Below, piece by piece: positions 1 to 10,462 of a DNA stretch of 64,000 bases. Position 1 is the first letter of the stretch. Every line of letters begins with the position of its first letter. Both the position numbers and the translations under genes were made by a program. Origin of the DNA: Dipteronia dyeriana (taxonomy: Eukaryota; Streptophyta; Magnoliopsida; Sapindales; Sapindaceae); contig CM065297.1 of the NCBI GenBank assembly GCA_032871835.1, positions 59,755,253 to 59,819,252 of the forward strand. The letters are read 5' to 3'. Below the pieces are notes generated by a model that was given only the letters and a program-made list of their open reading frames with translations, ran no database searches and was not told the DNA's origin.

Positions 1-1803
1 TGGCGCGTGGCCATCTCGGCTGCAACTCCTTGCTGCCCCAAGATGCCCACACACTATCTTGGGGAAGCATTAACAAAGAAGGACATTTTGGTCTTTTTGC
101 TTCATTCTTTCCCTGTCCTTTATATTTCCCTTCCTTCTCACATTTAATTCTAAGAAGAAATTTAACAAAACTTGAGTGCAGAATTTTCTCTCTATATTTT
201 CTCACCTTCCAAACACCATAACTTCTTCTTGAACTCCGATTTGAGTGATTCAAAGTTGAGAGTATTTGTCTATTCATCCTCCATTTATTCTCTGAAAGTT
301 TGAGTGAGTTTTATTGCTGTTTTTTGAGTCTAAACTCACAAAAACGGTACTGCACCAAAATCAACTAAGGTATTGATTTTCTCTAAAAGTTTTCTTTTAA
401 AACTTGGTCAATTTCCTTGGGTTTTATTCTTCAACACATATATGTGTCTTGTGATTGTTTTGATTTACGTTTTGAACTCATTTAAACCTAGATTGAGTTT
501 CAATTGAAATCTCACATGTTGAGTTAGGTTTTGATTTTGCCTATGTTTTCACATGTTTGGGATTGTATTGTGCTAGCTTTGATTCTAGGACTATTTGATG
601 ATCTTTGATTGATTGATTTTGTGTAAAATAGTTCCTCACATGTATTAGGCTCTCTTTGGCCGATTTCTCACAATGATACATGTGCTTATGTTCTTTTGAG
701 CTATTCATGTATTTTGTTGAATCTATGAATCGGAATATGCGCTAGAACTTTAGCTTTAATCTAAATGACTTTTTCATATGATTTTAGCATGATTTTGGTT
801 TATGAGATTAAAAATTGATTATGTGTAAATTGAACATATCTTGTGATTCAACTTTTAGATCTATGCATGTATCTAGGTTGTAAATAATGTTGATCATATC
901 TTACATGATCTAGACGGATTAAACATGCATGATTGACTAGACTACATTTGATTTGTGCATTCATGCTCATGTCTATTATTTTCCATAGGATGTGTTGATC
1001 ATAACATTCTATGTTGCGTGCTTATGTGCGTTTTGCATTCTTGATCTGCTAGATGTATTGTGAGAAGGAAGTATTGACAATAGGTGTGAGACCTATGTTG
1101 TTTAGCAAGAAAGTCCTGGCAAGAGGTGATAGACCTTGGATTATCAAGCAAGGAAGTCTTGACTAGAGTCGGGAGGACTCAGATAGTCAAGCAAGAAGTC
1201 TTGCCTATAGTCAGGAGGACACAGATAGTTGAGCAATAAGTCTTGCCTAGGGTTGTTAGGGTCCAGAAGGGTGAGCGAGGAAGTCTTGACAAGAGGTGTG
1301 AGGCCTCAAATTGTTGAACAAGAGGGTGAAATCTTCACGAGTACGATATGAGGGTAGTTTCTAGGTGAAGGGGTCACTTGAGAGATTGTACATGTCTTAT
1401 CTACTAGTGGATTTTTTTTATCGGTGGTTGCTAACCCATGGATGTTTCCTCTTCGGAGGTTTCCCACGTTATATATTGTATCAACTTTTCTCTATCCCTA
1501 ACTCTCTTATATTTGTATTTGTTATTTGAATACTATGGATAGAACTCTTTATGTAAGTTGACTTCCTTTCTATAATATAGATTGTGTAAGTGTTACAATT
1601 ACTTGTTTGTATCACACTTTACTTGTTTTATATATTGATTAAGTATCATTAATTTATATATATATATATATTGTGATACAAGCAATCTAGAGGGACAAAC
1701 TTTTGTTTGTTTCTAAGGGAGTCGAAAAAGGTGTCTAACCTATTCAGCCCCCCCCCCCCTCTTCTAGGTTAGCCTTGAGCATTTAACCGTGTTTGTATTT
1801 TCA
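1..1803 (+). repeat. A1 5' LTR, 3' portion (cut by window start)
   Basis: This is the right-hand part of a family A LTR. It aligns along its length with the complete A LTRs at 17345-19947, 43532-46147 and 51435-54041. It starts inside the GC-rich stem-loop module (arm GCCATCTCGG at about 10-20). A TATA-like TTTATATTT follows at 119-127, then the tandem hairpin repeat at 1067-1325, a TA microsatellite near 1657-1672, a C-rich tract near 1748-1760 and the terminal TTTTCA. A primer-binding site follows at once, which fixes the LTR end. There is no protein gene here; short ORFs are chance. Confidence 0.93.
1067..1325 (+). repeat. Tandem ~42-bp hairpin repeats in A1 5' LTR
   Basis: About six degenerate units begin with a form of AAGTCTTG and end near GTTGAGCAAG. 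Each unit centre can pair: ATAGGT with ACCTAT in the first, AGGT with ACCT in the second, GAGTC with GACTC in the third, GAGG with CCTC in the last. The loop is about five bases, often GGGAG or GTGAG. Two units here are degraded. The same array lies at the same place in every A, B and D LTR of the window. Confidence 0.85.
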
Positions 1804-1805
1804 AT

Positions 1806-1817
1806 TGGTATCAGAGC
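1806..1817 (+). other. A1 primer-binding site (initiator-Met tRNA)
   Basis: TGGTATCAGAGC lies two bases after the LTR end. It is the standard plant Ty1/copia primer site, complementary to the 3' end of initiator methionine tRNA, where minus-strand DNA synthesis starts. Confidence 0.95.
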
Positions 1818-1886
1818 AGGACACTAGATTGTACTTAGAGAGAGTCCAGGTGATACATTCACGGTTTTTGCAAAGCTTTTGAAGTC

Positions 1887-2452
1887 TTGGGTTTACAAGA
1901 TGATGTAATGGCGGAATGAGCCTTAAATACTAGGCCACCATTACTTCGAGGCACTAACTATGGGTATTGGAAATTGAGGATGAAAGCCTACATCCGCACT
2001 ATTGATGAAAGGGCTTGGATGGTAGTGGAAGAAGGTTATAGTCCTCCTACCAAGGTTCAAGAGGATGAAACCATGATACTCAAGCTAATGAGTGAATGGA
2101 CAACGATTGAGTTTGAGGTTGCTAAATGGAACCATCGTGTTATGAATGCCATCTTTGGAGGAAATGATGGGCATCAATTCTCCTACATAAAAAATCTTGG
2201 ATCCGCAAAGGAAGCTTGGGATACTCTCCAAGTTACTAATGAAGGAACCTTAGCGGTGAAGAAATCATGGCTTCAAATGTTGGCATCACAATTTGAAGGT
2301 TTAAGTATGGGTGAAGAAGAAATGTTCGAAGACTTCCAATTTCAGATTTTTAACATTGCTAACTAATGTCAAGCACTTGGAGTGCCTATCTCAAAAGAGC
2401 ATTTAAATTTGAAAATCCTTAAAACTCTTCCTAAGAGATTCAAATCAAAGGT
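1887..2452 (+). pseudogene. gag: A1 gag, N-terminal part (broken, interrupted by B)
   Basis: This is the start of the family A Gag (capsid/nucleocapsid polyprotein). The frame reads a DUF4219/UBN2-type copia Gag with a conserved GYWKLRMKAYIR-like stretch near 1960-1995 and LAVKKSWLQMLASQFEGLS later. The start codon of the sister copies is TTG here (1887-1889). In-frame stops occur at 1917-1919 (TGA) and 2364-2366 (TAA). At 2452 the gene is split by element B and it resumes at 12671. It is a dead copy. The domain assignment rests on recognition by eye. Confidence 0.88.
2448..2452 (+). repeat. Target-site duplication of B, left copy (AAGGT)
   Basis: AAGGT precedes the TGTTAGG start of element B and is repeated at 12666-12670. 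Removing B and one copy restores the gag sequence seen in A2 and A3. Confidence 0.95.
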
Positions 2453-3207
2453 TGTTAGGTTCTAGATTTGTGTTGGCTTGATTCCATAACAAAACTTTAT
2501 TTCATTGTAATGCTTAGTTGCTTAAGTGGTTCGTGATGATAAGAGCTTCAAGGAAGAAAAGCAACTTCTCAAGATGCAAAGTTCATCTCCAAGAGGATTG
2601 GTACTATTCTTGGATGCTAAGGTATCGAGATCTTTCTTCCTCTTGCAAGGCGTAGGCGCACACACACAATTCATTCATATATGTCCCTGCTTTGTTATGC
2701 ATCATTATATGCACACACACACACAATTCATATATTTGTTTCCCTGCATCGTAGTGCATCATTTGGTATAACACATTCACACACTTGAAGTTGAATGCTC
2801 ATGCATTGGTATGAAAGTAGCATGTTTTGGAAAATGCATGATTGGAGACTATCTCTGTGTAGTTTGCATTCTTGTGTGAAATGTGTTTGTTTGTTTATAT
2901 GTTTGTATAACATGGATCTTGAACTTTTTTTTATTCTTAGATTGTTCATGATTGAGTTTCGGTTATTTCGGTTACTCATTCTATTGATTTCAAGTTCTAA
3001 GTCAAAAGATACTACACTTTCAACTCATGTTGCATACATTCTCTTCGTCTTCATATATCAAGTTGAGTTTTTATTTTCTGGGTTGATTATCTTATATGTC
3101 CATATTCGTGAGGGAGTCCTGGTTTGTAATCTTCAAACGGATTTGAATTCGGAGTTCGGAGGCCAAAGAACGGTCGAAGAATACGAGGAGAGCGCAAGGG
3201 GTGAGGT

Positions 3208-3310
3208 GTGATGGCTTAAGCCATCACCATGCACCAACCCGAGATGGCGCATGGCCATCTCGGCCACAAGAGTGCTCTGCCCTGAGATTCCCACGTGCCA
3301 TCTCGGGGAG
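3208..3310 (+). promoter_or_regulatory. Palindrome and stem-loop module upstream of B promoter
   Basis: A perfect 20-bp palindrome GTGATGGCTTAAGCCATCAC spans 3208-3227. It is followed by a hairpin (CGAGATGGC with GCCATCTCG; the extra loop-side bases are ATGGCC-type here) and a second imperfect hairpin around a CACGTG core at 3292-3297. The module sits about 50-150 bp upstream of the TATA-like box, so a role in transcription is likely. Symmetric motifs with CGG/CCG cores upstream of the promoter have been reported for Sireviruses (from memory). Confidence 0.65.
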
Positions 3311-4116
3311 ACACTAAGGAAGAAGGGAAAAATGGTCTTTTTGGCTTTTCACTCTTTAAAACCTCTCATTCCCACTCATTTCATAAGATAATAACAAGTT
3401 GAGAAATTGAAGAACAATTGCAGAATTTTTCTTTCAACATTTTGATTTTTGTTTTTTTATAACTTCTTCATTTCTACTCTGAATCACTTGATTCAAAAAC
3501 CGATTTCGAGTGTCTTCAAGATTTCTACAAACCCCAAGCATTTACAGAACCAAAGGATGTCTATATTTTTTGTTGTGATCTTATCTTCTGTTCATGATTG
3601 CAACCTTGTTGGTTAAATCATCTTCTTCTTAGTTTTCTTCTTAGATCTTCTTATTGATTGATGTTATTTTATTAAGAAGCATGACTAGGATGATTTTGAT
3701 ATCATTTTGTGGTTTGTTGATTTGATTTTCAAGTTTAGCTAGATTTGTGATATATTGAATGATTTATGATAAACTTGATAAACATGAAATTGTTTCTAGA
3801 AATCCTTTGTTCTTATGCATGATTGATTGTTTCTAGATCTAATTTCATTTTTTCTAAGAACTAGGTTTTGTTTCAATTGATGTCCATATTTTCATATCTA
3901 TGTTCTTAGTTGATAACATGCTTAAGTTTTCTAGATGCATTTGTGATTGATCTTTGAAAGCATAATCTAGTCATCTAATTGCATGTCCATAGAATTTGTT
4001 GATCATCATTTTCTATGTTGAGTGCTTGTTTGCGATTTGCATTCATGATCAGTTAGATGCCTTGTGAATAGGTTGAAAGTCTCATATCTTAGAGTGATTC
4101 TATGATTTGAGCAATT

Positions 4117-4290
4117 GTAAGTCTTAGCTAGAGTCGGGAGGACTTGGATACCTAAGCAAGAGGAAGTCTTGGCAAGAGGTGTGAAGCCTTGGATTGTCGA
4201 GCAAGGAAGTCTTGGCTAGAGGTGTGAAGCCTTGGATAGTCAAGCAAGAAGTCTTGCCTAGGATCGAGAGCATCCGGATAGGTGAGCAAG
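4117..4290 (+). repeat. Tandem hairpin repeats in B 5' LTR
   Basis: Four units are present with stems GAGTC/GACTT, GAGG/GCCT twice and GGATC/ATCC. They have the same flanking words (AAGTCTTGGCTAG, GGATAGTCAAGCAAG) as the family A arrays. The matching array in the 3' LTR has a perfect GGATC/GATCC unit. Confidence 0.8.
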
Positions 4291-4631
4291 AAATATTCCT
4301 AGAAACAGGGGGTCTTGGATAGGAAGTCGGCTTAGTAGATCACTAGGTTTAAGATAGAGTGAGAGTGAGAGCTTGTAGAGCATGTGTGATTGCTTGAGTG
4401 TATAACTATATTTGAAATAGTGGATTTGCTTTTGCCGGTGGTTGTGGTATCAACTAGTGGATGTTTCCTCTTTGGAGGTTTTACCACGTAAATATTGTGT
4501 GTCTTTGTTTGCAATTTTCATTAAGCATTGTTAGAATTTCATTGTTTTTAAAAGAAGATAAAAATTGGAGCATATACCTATTCACCCCCCTCTAGGTATA
4601 TTCACACTATAAAGATAAGGGGAATTTCAAT

Positions 4632-4644
4632 TGGTATCAGAGCC
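4632..4644 (+). other. B primer-binding site
   Basis: TGGTATCAGAGCC lies two bases after the 5' LTR. It is complementary to the 3' end of initiator-Met tRNA, as in nearly all plant copia elements. Confidence 0.95.
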
Positions 4645-4737
4645 GGTGTCTAGACGCACTTAGATAGATCTTCTTTGTAGTGTTTGTTATCTTCATTTGT
4701 TTCATTATGATTAAAGAAATGTATTCTTTTGTGGCTT

Positions 4738-5660
4738 CTTTTGTTGAAGGGAGTCTATTGACTTAGATGATCAAAAGATCAAAGATCTTATTTAAGAAAA
4801 TGAAAGGATCACTAAGATCAATAAGTCTCTCACTAAGAAGTCAGAAAATCATGATTGTAGCTCAAAATGTGTTATTTATCTAAATGACAAAATTCTTAAT
4901 CTTGAGAAAAACTTGATTGATAGTAATGATAGATTAAGTATTTTGAAGCATGAAATTGAGCAAATAGATGAATCTCTTGATCGTGCTAAGAGAATTGAAA
5001 ATATGCTTAGAGCAAAACTAAATGAGCATGAGAATCAAGAGAAAGTGCTTAATGACAAACTTAATGAGGCTAAAGAGATGATTAACTAGATGTTAACTAG
5101 CTCTAACAAAATGAAAGCTCTCATTAAGGTTGGAAAGCCTTCAAGCGACAAAAGAGGTTTAGGATATGTTAATGAAAAATCAACTCCTTCATCTAACAAA
5201 TCTACTTTTGTCAAAGCTTGTAGCAATTTAAATGTAGGTACACTCTCTAATGGTAAAGCCATGAATGCTACCAGAGGTGCCTCAATATCAACAATGAAAG
5301 TCTAGAAAAAGACTCAACAATGCCAAAGACAAGCTACATCATCTTCAAATGTAAAAGGCAAGACATCTAGTGTTGCACGCCAAAGAGGTAAAAATGTAAG
5401 AAGGCAAAATGAGTTGAATGCTCAAACAAATGGTAAACTTCTCAAATTCATACCTATTTGTCATTATTGCAACATGGTAGGACACATAAGACCTAGATGT
5501 TATGAATACATTCATTAATGTAGAATTGCCAATGATTTGCATGATATGTCTTTGAATGGTCCTAGGCAATCATCCATGTATGGATCTAGAATTAGACCTA
5601 AGAAGACCTTGGAAAAGCATGTTGAGAATAAATGTGTTGATGATTTGTTTGTTTAATCTT
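4738..5660 (+). pseudogene. gag: B gag, C-terminal remnant with one zinc knuckle
   Basis: The first coding sequence after the leader reads as a charged, coiled-coil-like stretch (about 4760-5090) and a Ser/Asn/Lys-rich linker, then a CCHC zinc knuckle (C-x2-C-x4-H-x4-C, about 5459-5501) that would bind RNA in nucleocapsid. It matches the C-terminal part of family A Gag. The DUF4219/UBN2 capsid region and the first knuckle are absent, and stops occur near 4795, 5087, 5303 and 5516. B therefore cannot make a normal Gag. This looks like an internal deletion followed by decay. Confidence 0.8.
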
Positions 5661-5665
5661 GTGTT

Positions 5666-6184
5666 GTGCCTCATTCTACTATTCATAAGAAATTTGATAA
5701 TGGTTTGTTTGATATGTTTGAAAATGTGACTAATGGAGTCAATATGCCTAAAAACAAGTCAAAGCATGTTAATAAAAGTAGGAATGAGAAACTTGTCAAG
5801 AAAATTTGGGTTCAGAAAAACACAATACAATGTTTGGTTGTACAATATGCTTTAAGAGCTAATTCATCCTATTGTTGGTACCTTGATAGCGGTTGCTCTA
5901 GGAATATGACCGGTAACAAGGAATTCTTTAAGAATCTTGTTATGAATGATAGTGGATGGGTTACATTTGGTGATGGCACCAAAAAGCAAGTTTTAGGCAA
6001 GGGAACAATTTGTATCCCCAGATTGCCTAAACTTCGTGAAACCTTGTATGTAGATGGTCTACAAGCTAATCTAATAAGCAGCACTCACTTGTGTAAAATT
6101 TTTAAAGAAGTTAGCTTTAACAAGGATGTGTGCACGATAATTGATAAAAAGGACAAAATTGTTTTGAAAGTCAAAAGGTCTTAG
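5666..6184 (+). pseudogene. pol: B pol: aspartic protease region
   Basis: This 172-codon open frame holds the retropepsin-like protease that would cleave the Gag-Pol polyprotein. The active-site DSG is at 5885-5893 in WYLDSGCSRNMTG, a typical Sirevirus/copia wording, followed by conserved VTFGDG and a hydrophobic LYVDGLQANLIS stretch near 6045-6080. The frame ends at TAG 6182-6184, but homology continues in the same frame into the integrase zinc finger. The start is arbitrary because in the living element this would be read through from gag. Confidence 0.88.
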
Positions 6185-7130
6185 GACAATTGCTATTGTT
6201 TAGAGATTGATCCACTAACATATAATATGGCACATGAGTGCAACAAACTTGAATTATGGCATGAAAGATTGGGCCACATTAATTTTAAGATTTAAAGAAG
6301 CTTGAAAAATATGATATTGTTAGAGGTATTCCTAGTCTTGGTAAGAAGCTTGATGGTGTTTGTGAACCTTGTCAATTAGGTAAACAAACAAAAGTGTCTC
6401 ATAAAAAAACACTAATTTTGCTACCAAGAATCCCTCAGAACTTGTGCATATGGACCTAATGGGACCAATTCAAACCGAAAGCACAAATGGCAAGAAATAC
6501 ATTTTTGTATGTGTTGATGACTTTTCTCGGTTTGCTTGGGTATATTTTCTTAGGGACAAGACTGAAACTTTTGGTTACTTTAAGAAGTTTTGTAATCAAT
6601 TTCAAAATGAAAAAGGTCTTGGAATCAAGAAAATATGTCGCATTAGGAGTGATCATGAGAGTGAATTTGAAAATGCTAGATTTAGTGAGTTTTGTGATGA
6701 TTATGCGATTTCATATGAGTTCTCGGCTCCTAGAACTCCTCAACAAAATGGTATTGTTGAGAGGAAGAATCGTGTCTTGCTAGAGATGGCTAGGGTCATG
6801 CTCAATCGCAAGAAAGTCCCTAGAAATCTTTGGGTCGAAGCGGTCAATACCGCATACTATGTCACTAATAGAGTTTTTAGAAGGCCCGGCACAAAACAAA
6901 CCTCCTATAATCTTTGGAAGGGCAAGAAGCCCAATGTGAGTTACTTCCACACTTTTGGGAGTTAGTGTTTTATTTTGAATGATAGAGATCACTTAGGAAA
7001 GTTTGATGCTAAAAGTGATATTGGTCTTTTTCTTGGGTATGCTAATAATAGTCGTGCATATAGAGTGTTCAACGTGAAAACTAAGACTACTGTGGAGTCT
7101 ATTAATGTGAAAATTGATGATCTTAGCATG
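6185..7130 (+). pseudogene. pol: B pol: integrase
   Basis: The integrase region inserts element DNA into the host genome. An HHCC zinc finger is visible (WHERLGHIN at about 6257-6283, CEPC at 6361-6372) but crosses two reading-frame changes before 6444. The catalytic triad is intact: Asp 6453-6455, Asp 6651-6653 and Glu 6759-6761, the last two with D-x35-E spacing. A Tyr/Leu-rich GKKPNVSYFHTFG motif follows, then an in-frame TAG at 6963-6965, after which the same frame runs on into RT. Copia order (integrase before RT) is clear. Confidence 0.9.
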
Positions 7131-8972
7131 CTTGATTTGTGTGATAATAATGATGTCAATGAATCTAAAGAACATTTGTTGAATAACACTAAAACACCTA
7201 TTGATGTTACTAGTTGTGATGAAAGTGAGTCTAGTCATATTGATGAGAATGGTAGTGTTGCTAGAGAAGAAAGTCAAGAGTTAGAAAATGGTTTGAATGA
7301 TGACCAACAAGATGTTGAAAATTCCAATTCTAGACTTAGGAACATGCATTACCAACATGACATCATAGGTGATTTGAATGAAGGGGTTAGAACTAGAAGA
7401 CAACTAGCTTACCAAATTTCATATGCTTACTACACTTCTCAAATTGAGCCCAAGAATATTAATAAAGCAATTATTGATGAATATTGGGTTAATGCCATGC
7501 AAGAAGAACTAAATCAATTTGAGAAGAATGAAGTGTGGTCATTAGTTCCTAGACCAAAAGATATCAATGTGAATGGTACAAAATGGGTGTTTAGGAATAA
7601 GACCGATGAATGTGGTAAGATAGTGAGAAATAAAGCAAGACTAGTGGCTCAAGGATACACTCAAATTGAGGGTGTAGACTTTGATAAGACTTTTGCACCC
7701 ATTGCACGTCTTGAGTCCATTAGGCTTTTGTTGTCCATTGCGGGTCTTAAGAAATTCAAATTGTTTCAAATGGATGTCAAAAGTGTTTTTCTCAATGGAT
7801 ACCTTCAAGAAGAAGTGTATGTTGAACAACCTAAGGGTTTTATAGACCCACACTCTCCTAATCATGCGTTTAAGTTGAAAAAGGCTCTTTATGGTCTTAA
7901 GCAAGCCCCTAGAGCTTGGTATGATAGGTTGACTCAATATCTTATTGACAACCAATATAAGAGAGGTGGTATTGATAGAACATTATTTGTCAAGCATTAT
8001 AACAATGACATTTTTGGTGCATAAATATATGTTGATGACATAGTGTTTGGGTCTACATGTAAAACCAAGGTTGAAGATTTTGTGAATGTGATGTCAAGAG
8101 AATTTGAAATGAGTATGGTAGGTGAACTTAATTACTTTCTAGGCATGCAAGTGAAACAATCTAGCTATGGTCTCATGTTATCACAATCTAAGTATGCCAG
8201 AAATCTTGTTAAGAAATTTGTGCTTGAAATTGGAAAAGAATTTGAAACACCTATGAGTACAACATTAAGACTTGACAAAGATGAAAAAGGAAAAAATGTT
8301 GATCAAAGTCTCTATAGGAGCATGATAGGTAGCCTTCTCTACCTAACGGCTAGTAGGCCAGATATTTGTTTTAGTGTAGGTTTGTGTGCTAGGTTTCAAG
8401 CTAATACAAAAGAATCACACTTAAAAGCCGTTAAAATAATCATTAGGTATATAAAAAGAGCACATAATCTTGGTTTATTCTATTCCTTTGATACTAATGA
8501 TATTCTTGCTGGCTATTGTGATGCGGATTGGGCAGGAAACATTGATGATCGTAAAAGCACATCGGGTGGTTGCTTTTACTTGGGGAATAATTTGATTGCT
8601 TGGCTAAGCAAGAAGCAAAATTCCGTCTCTCTTTCATTATTCGAAGCTATGTACATTGCGGCCGGAAGTGCTTGCACACAAATTCTAAGGATGAAACAAT
8701 ATCTCAAGGATTATGACATAAATCAAGGTAAAATGACTCTCTATTGTGATAATGTGAATGCCATTAACATTTCTAAAAATCTGGTTCAACACTCACGCAC
8801 AAAGCATATAGACATTAGGCATTATTTCATTAGAGAACTTGTTGAACATTCAATAGTAACTCTTGAACATATGCCTACTACGAATCAACTTGCGGACTTG
8901 TTCACAAAGCCCTTGGACAAAGAGAGATTTGTATCTCTTAGAAGATCCATTGGCATGATTTGTGTTGATTAG
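7131..8972 (+). pseudogene. pol: B pol: reverse transcriptase and RNase H
   Basis: The copia RT reads from about 7480 (KWVFRNKTDECGKIVRNKA) through QMDVKSVFLNG near 7770 to the catalytic YVDD at 8028-8039. RNase H follows with CDADW (about 8518), the DRKSTSG motif, a catalytic Glu in LFEAMY, CDN near 8745 and the C-terminal NQLADLFTKPL. The frame is the same as for the integrase core and is broken only by TAA at 8022-8024, just before YVDD. All catalytic residues are kept. The wording is closest to SIRE/Maximus elements. The acidic linker 7131-7470 is poorly conserved, as usual. Confidence 0.93.
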
Positions 8973-10450
8973 TGCTTGTATGTGATTATGAGTGGCTTGA
9001 TAAGCAAAACTATATTGTATATCTATTTCTTTGAGAGCTACTCATGTGAAAAGTAATGATCTTGATAAACTAGCTTATATTGCTTCTAGATCATGCACTT
9101 AAGTCTTTGTAAATCTTGTTTTTAAAAGTGCACAAATGCTTCTCTTATATGTTTAAGTTTGAGTAATTGAGTTTGAAAGCATGTAGATTATGGATGCATC
9201 TTGAAGTTCATTGTCTAGTACATGATAGATGACCTTTGGTTAGTATCAACTTTGCTTCGGCATCTACATGGAGCTCAATGAGTACCTTCATGGAAAGGGC
9301 TACACACCTTGGTTTTGAAGCCTCCCAATGTAGGAAAGGGCTACACTATTGTGATGAGTGAAAGCCGTCATGAAGAGTATATAATTATTTTAGAAAAATC
9401 AAAGAAGTGTTGAAAAAGAATCATTTAAAAAAAAAACTTTGATACAAAGCCTAAAAAGAAACGGAGGACGGCTTAAAATGGAGTATAGTAGAAAATTGTG
9501 ATTGCTCGGGTTGAAAAATAGAAATGGGATAATGAGCCACATGCACACACACACTCATATGTTGAAATATATTCTCTTTAAAGCAAAAATCCGGATGATA
9601 ATCGGTTTGACCTTGATTGGAAAAGCTTAAGATGGATAAGTGTTGAAATAGTTTGCATGTTGATATCACAATAACTCCTTTTATATATGCTTGAAGTATT
9701 TTTTTTCACACACACAAATTTTTACTTAATGTGATTGATTCATTAGCAATGAGAGATTATTTTTGAGAGAATAATGAAAATCTATGATTCTCTTGTTTAA
9801 TGTTGAAAAATAATGATTTACTATCTTTTATTGCTTGAAATGTATGATTGTGTAAGTCCCTTGTAAACAAGTTTACTTGCTTATTAATATGTGGAGCATA
9901 TGTTAAGGGGGAGCTTAGTTTGTTAAACTTAGTTCTCTATACAACTTGTTTGCTCACTATCTCATGGTTTTATTATGTATCCTTTATACCCTTGTAGGTA
10001 TTTTCATTTGACATTTATCTCTCTCTAGGTTGTGTAATATGAATTTTGTCTATTCCTTGTCAAAAAGGGGGAGAAAGTGTTTCCTCACCATTTTATTTGT
10101 TTTTGGTATAAAGGGGAGACAATCCATTAAGGGGGAGAAATTTTGACTTAAGGCAGAGAAAGTAAGGGGGAAGAAAATTCTTGTGTTTGCATGAGATATG
10201 AAGTGTTAAGGGATCTTTTGTTTGGTATTTGTATATTTTTTGTTTATCTCACCTATCTTCTTTGTAGAAGATTTCTTTTGGTTGTTCTTGTCTCACAGGT
10301 GATTGGAATGTGTGAAGATATTCTTGAAGACTCATGAAGACATTTTAGTTTAGGAATATCTCTTTGTAATGTGAAGATGTGAGAATGCAATCAACATTGA
10401 ATATGAGTGATCATTGTATGGTGAGGTAGAGGTTTTGTCATGGAATAGCC
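8973..10450 (+). other. B post-pol non-coding tail with conserved block and several purine tracts
   Basis: There is no long ORF. The part 9226-9570 is strongly similar to the gag/env spacer of family A, including two direct repeats of GGAAAGGGCTACAC (near 9292 and 9336) and a CACA-rich end. Where family A carries an envelope-like gene, B has none. Purine tracts of GGGGGAG type occur near 9906, 10063, 10111, 10127 and 10166, before the terminal tract. Multiple polypurine tracts near the 3' LTR are a known Sirevirus feature. Confidence 0.8.
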
Positions 10451-10462
10451 AGAGGGGGAGAT
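10451..10462 (+). other. B polypurine tract
   Basis: AGAGGGGGAGAT abuts the 3' LTR start TGTTAGG. It is the expected primer site for plus-strand DNA synthesis. Confidence 0.9.

Larger units (their letters stand above)
2453..4629 (+). repeat. B 5' LTR
   Basis: It begins TGTTAGGTTCTAG and ends TTTCA before the primer site. The middle of U3 (about 2770-3130) is clearly related to the family A LTR, while the 5' end and U5 are diverged. It carries two CACA/TGTGTCCCTGC-type repeats near 2650-2760, a palindrome and GC-rich stem-loops at 3208-3310, a TATA-like CTTTAAAAC near 3353, the hairpin minisatellite at 4117-4290 and a short C tract near 4586. The 138-codon ORF in U3 is not considered a gene. 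Confidence 0.94.

Noticed and set aside
1806..1817. Possible tRNA gene at TGGTATCAGAGC sites
   Set aside because: These are primer-binding sites matching only the tRNA 3' end; no cloverleaf surrounds them.
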